From a virus, in the IMG/VR virus record IMGVR_UViG_3300037160_000023, positions 1-51,934 of that record: DNA of 51,934 bases; one strand, given 5' to 3'. The notes under the pieces were generated by a model that was not told where the DNA came from, ran no database searches, and saw only the letters and a list, made by a program, of their open reading frames with translations. Position numbers and translations under genes: made by a program. Of this stretch, positions 48,019 through 51,934 are shown piece by piece. Within the stretch, counting starts at the first letter, position 1; each line of letters begins with the position of its first letter.

Positions 48019-48284
48019 TTTGGATCAGCGCCGCCATGTCCGTGAATACATGTTACCCCGGATGGTGTCTGGAATTGCGAAGACCCGCAAACGCTGCAGT
48101 GAGTGCCGATGTACCGAACGGGGCCGCCTTCGCGTGTCACGCCAATACCATGCATGTCAATCGCACCGTTGTCCATGAACGCGTGGTCATAACCGGCTTC
48201 GCGAAGCTTGGTTTTGATTTCTTCGTACGCGACTGGTGACAGCTCTAATTCGGCGTACGTGTGCGTCTGTCTTATTGTTCCCAC
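48015..48284 (-). CDS. Conserved phage protein with Cys pair
   Basis: 89 residues from GTG 48284; the longer frame crosses other genes. THTYAELELSPVAYEEIKTK, REAGYDHAFMDNGAIDMHGI and CSVCGSSQFQTPSGVTCIHG. The TYAxLExSPxAYxEIxxKL...AGYxHAF...IDMHGI pattern is frequent in phage and bacterial small proteins of unknown function; here a C-terminal CxxC...CxHGH may bind metal. Confidence 0.7.
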   Translation of the reverse strand: MGTIRQTHTYAELELSPVAYEEIKTKLREAGYDHAFMDNGAIDMHGIGVTREGGPVRYIGTHCSVCGSSQFQTPSGVTCIHGHGGADPK

Positions 48285-48475
48285 GGCATGGCCTTTCTTA
48301 TACAGGTGGCGTCCACGGGGTAGGTAATGGCCCCGTACTTGTCTTTTCCGTCGTCCCACTCGATTGCGACGGTATCGTTTCCCACGGCAACAACGGTGCC
48401 ACGGCATTGCTCGCTGAAGACGGTTTGTCCCACGGCATACAGGTTAGTGGCTGGTGTGTCGCTCCAAGGTAGCAC
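48272..48475 (-). CDS. Small beta-barrel-like protein ending MPWEQ
   Basis: 67 residues from GTG 48475: LPWSDTPATNLYAVGQTVFS, GTVVAVGNDTVAIEWDDGKD, ATCIRKAMPWEQ. A KOW/SH3-like strand order is visible (GQTV, GTVVAVG, TVAIEWDDG). The protein begins LPWS and ends MPWEQ, two copies of the recurrent motif. Third codon positions are GC-rich, supporting this frame over the overlapping one. Confidence 0.7.
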   Translation of the reverse strand: MLPWSDTPATNLYAVGQTVFSEQCRGTVVAVGNDTVAIEWDDGKDKYGAITYPVDATCIRKAMPWEQ

Positions 48476-48546
48476 CGTACACCGTCGCTTTCTTTCTTAC
48501 CACAAGCGCAAACGCCGTCCCACTCGCCTAGCCAGTCAACGCCCAT
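48298..48546 (-). CDS. Overlapping Cys- and PW-rich protein
   Basis: 82 residues from ATG 48546 (11-base overlap with the previous gene). DWLGEWDGVCACGKKESDGV, then CYLGATHQPLTCMPWDKPSS, APLLPWETIPSQSSG. The first 25 residues lie in otherwise free DNA and look coding. The rest overlaps the previous feature by 178 bases in another frame, yet still carries MPWD and LPWE. Either a true overlapping gene or one whose end has run into its neighbour. Confidence 0.45.
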   Translation of the reverse strand: MGVDWLGEWDGVCACGKKESDGVRCYLGATHQPLTCMPWDKPSSASNAVAPLLPWETIPSQSSGTTEKTSTGPLPTPWTPPV

Positions 48547-48703
48547 CAGCCAACGCCAGAATTGCCATTCCCTGTATTGTTCGAAGTGTGTGCCGCAGGC
48601 TTTCGCTGTCATTCACCATAGAAAACGGCATATCGCGTATGCGCTCCAGCACGAAACGAAGTCGTTCCGTTTCCGTACGGCGCTTCAATTCTATTTCTGC
48701 CAT
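48536..48703 (-). CDS. Small charged protein
   Basis: 55 residues from ATG 48703, preceded by GCTGGAGAGC. AEIELKRRTETERLRFVLER and DSESLRHTLRTIQGMAILAL: a charged helix, then a hydrophobic helix. The ribosome-binding site and start lie inside the last codons of the primase-helicase gene, whose MPWQK tail overlaps this ATG. Confidence 0.6.
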   Translation of the reverse strand: MAEIELKRRTETERLRFVLERIRDMPFSMVNDSESLRHTLRTIQGMAILALADGR

Positions 48704-50760
48704 GGCATGCTCTCCAGCTTCGTTGTCGGTACCGTGAAGGTCCACGGCATCACTAATTCATTCCGTACGGAACCTGTAGGGGCGTAAACAATCAAGTACG
48801 GCGTGCCGGCCACTGTACGGAACAACCCGCTATTTAGCAACGCCGTCAACGCGATTTTTTCGAACATTTTTGACGCTGCGTCTTTGTTGACGACGTAGCT
48901 AGGACGATCGTTTTCCTTAACCTTGTCGCCTATCACTTCGGCGACGCTATCGAAAGTAACCATTTGTCCGGCACGTAATGCGTTCATGTCACCACCAGTG
49001 ACGCCGGGCAGCATCGCGGCGAGTTTCATCACAGCGCTTTGTTCGTGTTGTTGCTGCGTCATAACTAACTGGCGTTTAAACACATTCACCGTTGTTGTAC
49101 GGCCTTTGCGATCGGTGCCGTAGTTTTCGGACAGCACCGTACCAAGATAGCTTTTTGCCTTTGGTGCGCCGCGCGCCTTGCCGCAGTCGATCGATACTTG
49201 ATCTCGCTTGCCGGCTGTGACGCGGTACACGAAGCCGCTACCCTGTGACTTGGCACCGTTGCCTTTCTGCCAGGCGTCTTCGTTCCCTAACGGTAAGTGA
49301 TCCGTGACAATGACTGCCGCACCCGTACGGCGAGCTACAATCTTCAAAATGAACATTGCCTTTAGCACGCTCTCCGTGTCGTTGTCGGCGAAGCACAGAC
49401 CGGAAGACCCCCACGTATCCAACACAATGAAGTCAACGCGCTTGCCCATCGCAAGCATGGCTTCGACCTGCGCTACGCATTGTTGTTCAAATGCCATAGG
49501 CGAAGATATTCCCCGTATAAGATGGAAGCGCTCCGCAAGATCGCGTCCGTTTGGGTCTTGCCTAAGCAGGTGTCGTACGCGTCGTTCGGTTCCGTAGTCA
49601 TCTTCGGCAGCAATCCAAAGTATGTGGCCGTCCGATCGTTCTACGTCGGCGTCAAGCCACGGCGTTGCCTTGAGATAGTGCAGGGCCATATCAGTGACAA
49701 CAGCGGATTTGCCTGCCCCGCTGTGCCCTGTAAAGAAATGCACTTCTCCGCACAAAATCCTTTGGTATAGCAGCCAAGGCAATTCGGCGCTGTCATCGTC
49801 AAGGCTGATTTCAAATCCGGTTCGGGCGCGAAGTGTTGGGGTGGCTTGTGCATCGTGCAATCCCTGTATCAGCGTACGGCGGTTCATGATTGCTTGCATA
49901 ATCAGATTGCCGCGCAACACCGGCAACAGCTCTTGGCGCTGGATTTCTTCGCCAAGTACGCGACCGCCGACGCCTTCGTTTAGCGAGTGTCCGGCTGTAG
50001 TGATTGCGTCTTCTATTTCTTCGCGCGAACACATGGCGTTCTGCGCTGCGTACTTCAGCACACCAACAAGTGCGAAGATCGTACTGCCCCGGTTTTCGGT
50101 CTTGCCTAGCAGTTCGTGCTTCAGCATTCCTAGATAGCGTTGCGCAGCTTCGCGGCCGGCTTGCCATTCGTCCTGCGTACGCGGTGCAGCTTCCGCCAGT
50201 TCGTCTACGCTGGCTTCCTCGTGGTCCGCGCTGAAGCGTAACGACGTGCCAGCGCGCAACGGGACTTCGGTTAGAATGTATTGGAGCTGCGCCGTCGTGA
50301 TGCGCGGCCATTCGCTTTCCCAATTTTCCCATTCGTACGGCAACCCGGTTACAGCATGTGGGCCGAAGGCAACAAATTGCCCACCCATCAACTGCAGCTT
50401 CTCCCCATTCGCCCACGTAAACGTACGGCCAACTACGGGTGCGTCAACGAGATAGAACGGTATCAGGAAGCGCGGCTTGCGGCCCCACCGTACGGGAGTG
50501 TGTGGACCTAATACGGTTTTGAATGCTGCCAAAAGCTTGGGGGCCAGGTTGGCGTCCGCCGTATCACAGTCAAAGGCAGTTAGGCCGTTATCGCCGCAAC
50601 GCAGGCCGATGCTGCCAGCTCCTGGGTGTGCAATTGGCGTTGTCCATATATTCCAGCCTTCACCGATCGGCGCTTTGCTGCCACGGGCGATTGCCAGCGG
50701 AAAAAGACCGCGTTGTATTGCTTGGTCCCAAAATTCTTGGGTTGTCGCCGGAAATGTCAT
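48691..50760 (-). CDS. Primase-helicase (Prim-Pol plus RepA/RecA-like ATPase)
   Basis: 689 residues. N-terminal bifunctional primase-polymerase type domain: LFPLAIARGSKAPIGEGWNI, SIGLRCGDNGLTAFDCDTAD with the acidic pair, GGQFVAFGPHAVTGLPYEW. Central ATPase: HFFTGHSGAGKSAVVTDMAL (Walker A), HILWIAAEDDYGTERRV, VDFIVLDTWGSSGLCFADND (Walker B), VIVTDHLPLGNEDAWQKGNG. The C-terminus has ELVMPWTFTV and ends ESMPWQK, two motif copies. It would make primers and unwind the fork for the family A polymerase. It is the first large gene of the leftward replication block. Confidence 0.85.
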   Translation of the reverse strand: MTFPATTQEFWDQAIQRGLFPLAIARGSKAPIGEGWNIWTTPIAHPGAGSIGLRCGDNGLTAFDCDTADANLAPKLLAAFKTVLGPHTPVRWGRKPRFLIPFYLVDAPVVGRTFTWANGEKLQLMGGQFVAFGPHAVTGLPYEWENWESEWPRITTAQLQYILTEVPLRAGTSLRFSADHEEASVDELAEAAPRTQDEWQAGREAAQRYLGMLKHELLGKTENRGSTIFALVGVLKYAAQNAMCSREEIEDAITTAGHSLNEGVGGRVLGEEIQRQELLPVLRGNLIMQAIMNRRTLIQGLHDAQATPTLRARTGFEISLDDDSAELPWLLYQRILCGEVHFFTGHSGAGKSAVVTDMALHYLKATPWLDADVERSDGHILWIAAEDDYGTERRVRHLLRQDPNGRDLAERFHLIRGISSPMAFEQQCVAQVEAMLAMGKRVDFIVLDTWGSSGLCFADNDTESVLKAMFILKIVARRTGAAVIVTDHLPLGNEDAWQKGNGAKSQGSGFVYRVTAGKRDQVSIDCGKARGAPKAKSYLGTVLSENYGTDRKGRTTTVNVFKRQLVMTQQQHEQSAVMKLAAMLPGVTGGDMNALRAGQMVTFDSVAEVIGDKVKENDRPSYVVNKDAASKMFEKIALTALLNSGLFRTVAGTPYLIVYAPTGSVRNELVMPWTFTVPTTKLESMPWQK

Positions 50761-50767
50761 TGCGGAC

Positions 50768-51352
50768 CTACCGCAGCGTGACTAAAACCGGCTTAAACGC
50801 CTTCACAATATCATTGCGTTGGCTTTCTTGTTCCGCGCTCGCCGCGCTCGCCGCGCTCCACGCCGCGCTCGCCGCGCTCGCCGCCGCGCTCGCCGCGCTC
50901 GCCGCCGCGCTCCACGCCGCGCTCGCCGCCGCGCTCGCCGCCGCGCTCGCCGCGCTCGCCGCGCTCGCCGCGCTCGCCGCGCTCCACGCCGCGCTCGCCG
51001 CCGCGCTCAAATCAACAGAATTGTCACCTTCGCACCAACGCTTAACTGCGTCGATGCAATCGGCTACCCTCTTGTCGGTTGTGTTCACAACAGCTCTGGA
51101 CGCAGCGAGCAAAACTACTGAACCAATTACGCGCCTGCGTACGGCCAAATCAGACCAATTCAGCACACGTACGCACCATAATGCGTCGGCAGCGTCGTTT
51201 GCTGTGGCTACGTCACCAAGCGAGATTAAAGCAGAGAGCGGTGTTTTCGGTGGGAGAGCTTTTCGAAGCTTTACCCAACCCGCTTCGCACGGGCCGGCAT
51301 CACGAATGCTTTGCAGCGTGAACAAAATCTTTTTGCGGTTGGGGTGGTTCAT
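50768..51352 (-). CDS. Protein with Ser-Ala-Ala repeat tail
   Basis: 194 residues from ATG 51352 with GGAG upstream; the longer frame lacks a site. The N-terminal 120 residues (HPNRKKILFTLQSIRDAGPC, ALWCVRVLNWSDLAVRRRVI, VADCIDAVKRWCEGDNSVDL) resemble phage proteins that share the C(x)xG..W...... DWxxxL.. pattern and end in Ala/Trp/Ser repeats. Here the repeat is (S-A-A)n with occasional Trp over about 62 residues. The tail is helical and uncharged. It may bind DNA, membrane or protein; unknown. Confidence 0.65.
   Translation of the reverse strand: MNHPNRKKILFTLQSIRDAGPCEAGWVKLRKALPPKTPLSALISLGDVATANDAADALWCVRVLNWSDLAVRRRVIGSVVLLAASRAVVNTTDKRVADCIDAVKRWCEGDNSVDLSAAASAAWSAASAASAASAASAAASAAASAAWSAAASAASAAASAASAAWSAASAASAEQESQRNDIVKAFKPVLVTLR
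50834..51010. repeat. Tandem GCCGCGCTC-type repeat within the Ala-rich gene
   Basis: About 19 imperfect units of GCCGCGCTC or GCCGCCGCGCTC with three GCTCCAC variants. All unit lengths are multiples of three, so length changes would keep the frame. It encodes Ser-Ala-Ala on the minus strand. Confidence 0.9.
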
Positions 51353-51402
51353 TGCAAATACTCCGCCCCTAAAAATGCCCGAGGCGCGGCAAGACGTTGT
51401 TC

Positions 51403-51934
51403 TTAATCCCAAGGCATCTTCGAAGTCAAGACGCTAGGGGTAGCGGTCGAAGCTATCCACAATAACAAGTCTCTGAATTCCGGTGGCGTGCCGATACGTG
51501 GTGCGCTGTTTGTGCCGCCGCCGCGTGCGGATACCTCCCCGATGCGCTTGGTTTTTGCCAGGCCGTACCTGGCGATCAACGCAGGGTCGTACTTGGGTGC
51601 GCTTTCCCCCCATCGCAGTTCTGGCAGTTCCGTACGGCAAGCAACGAGCCATGTTGGTTTTCGTGCGTAATGTCCGTATTGCCCTTGTTCAACGCAACAA
51701 GTCCACAGCCCGAAGTTGTCGGCTTTAACCCATCCGCCTTTACGCGGTGGTTTTTTCAATCCGAACCACTCCCAAGCATGGCTTCCTTTTGGGTGTTCCA
51801 ACACGCCGCCGTGCGTTCGCAGCGCAGCCAAGGCAGCTCGAAAACAACCATCATCATCGCCTTTAATTTTGCGCACGCCAGTATTTTTTATGACTAAGGG
51901 CGAGCCAGCGTAGAAATTGCCCCACCGCTGGCAC
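51403..51934 (-). CDS. Conserved phage protein of unknown function, C-terminal part (starts at 134)
   Basis: The frame is open to the window end and continues in phase into 1-134. After the junction it reads CQRWGNFYAGSPLVIKNTGV, then KGDDDGCFRAALAALRTHGG, LEHPKGSHAWEWFGLKKPPR, VEQGQYGHYARKPTWLVACR, and ends SKMPWD. These blocks belong to one widespread phage family of unknown function, with CxRWG, GGxLEHPxGSHAW and QGxYGHxARKxTWL. The whole product is about 220 residues. Conserved Cys, His and Trp suggest an enzyme or metal site. Confidence 0.8.
   Translation of the reverse strand, partial: CQRWGNFYAGSPLVIKNTGVRKIKGDDDGCFRAALAALRTHGGVLEHPKGSHAWEWFGLKKPPRKGGWVKADNFGLWTCCVEQGQYGHYARKPTWLVACRTELPELRWGESAPKYDPALIARYGLAKTKRIGEVSARGGGTNSAPRIGTPPEFRDLLLWIASTATPSVLTSKMPWD

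Noticed and set aside
48278-48490. MPWE as a purely DNA-level repeat (TGCCGTGGGA)
   Set aside because: Several copies use different synonymous codons for Pro and Glu, so the protein motif is the conserved unit, although the DNA word does recur in a second frame at 48298-48546.
50819-51121. Plus-strand Arg/Ala repeat frame (RRARRARRAP...)
   Set aside because: It is the antisense reading of the Ser-Ala-Ala repeat; no ribosome-binding site and no neighbours on that strand.
1-51934. tRNA genes, CRISPR arrays, insertion sequences and integrase
   Set aside because: I looked for cloverleaf-like segments, regular spacer repeats, transposase and recombinase motifs and saw none that could be supported.

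Overview
The window is a nearly complete genome of a tailed double-stranded DNA phage, by eye about 57% G+C, with tightly packed, mostly overlapping genes and no tRNA, rRNA, CRISPR array or integrase that I could recognise. The two ends of the window belong to one gene: read on the minus strand, the frame that opens at 134 runs through position 1 and continues in phase at 51934, so the molecule is circularly permuted or was assembled as a circle. Several signs point to an alphaproteobacterial (perhaps Rhizobiales-like) host: a GcrA-type regulator, almost complete absence of GANTC sites (the CcrM target), a DUF3309-type hydrophobic peptide and an outer-membrane protein of the kind common in that group. 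The head and connector genes (portal, capsid, P22 gp4/gp10-like connector proteins, ejection proteins, no recognisable tape measure) suggest a podovirus-like virion.

Layout. 1-1302 (minus): small early genes. 1340-1480: AT-rich repeat-bearing control region. 1585-4629 (plus): early operon of very small genes, many joined by ATGA/GTGA overlaps. 4718-9299 (plus): a 1323-residue internal virion protein with a lytic transglycosylase-like domain and two small partners. 9229-9545: minus-strand two-gene mini-operon. 9674-22832 (plus): virion decoration-like and exported proteins, an O-antigen ligase-like membrane protein, a string of duplicated fibre-module genes, a 1270-residue fibre with an S74 chaperone end, periplasmic coiled-coil proteins and a GH19 endolysin. 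23327-25445 (plus): holin-like protein and large terminase. 25432-30751: mostly minus, with a metallopeptidase-like protein, an outer-membrane protein, scaffold-like protein, GroES-like co-chaperonin and portal, plus one RHH protein on the plus strand. 30890-37141: mostly plus, with major capsid, connector and ejection proteins. 37138-51934 (minus): GNAT, GcrA, DNA polymerase A, HNH nuclease, SSB-like protein, MazG-like hydrolase, Cas4/RecB-like nuclease, DNA methyltransferase, DEAD-box helicase, many small proteins, SLOG protein, primase-helicase and an Ala-rich repeat protein.

How it fits together. The minus-strand block supplies replication (primase-helicase, polymerase, SSB, helicase, nucleases), nucleotide hygiene and regulation. 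The plus-strand blocks supply virion and lysis. Sigma70-like promoters with a shared GTAC-containing core start the early operons. Three genome-wide signals stand out: GANTC is nearly absent (7 sites found by hand), GTAC is strongly enriched, and GTTTAAAC recurs 12 times. Together with the phage GcrA and methyltransferase they suggest a rewired methylation-linked control circuit. At the protein level, a short motif Met-Pro-Trp-Glu (MPWE) recurs in about ten unrelated early and packaging proteins, usually at the very C-terminus; I know of no described function for it.
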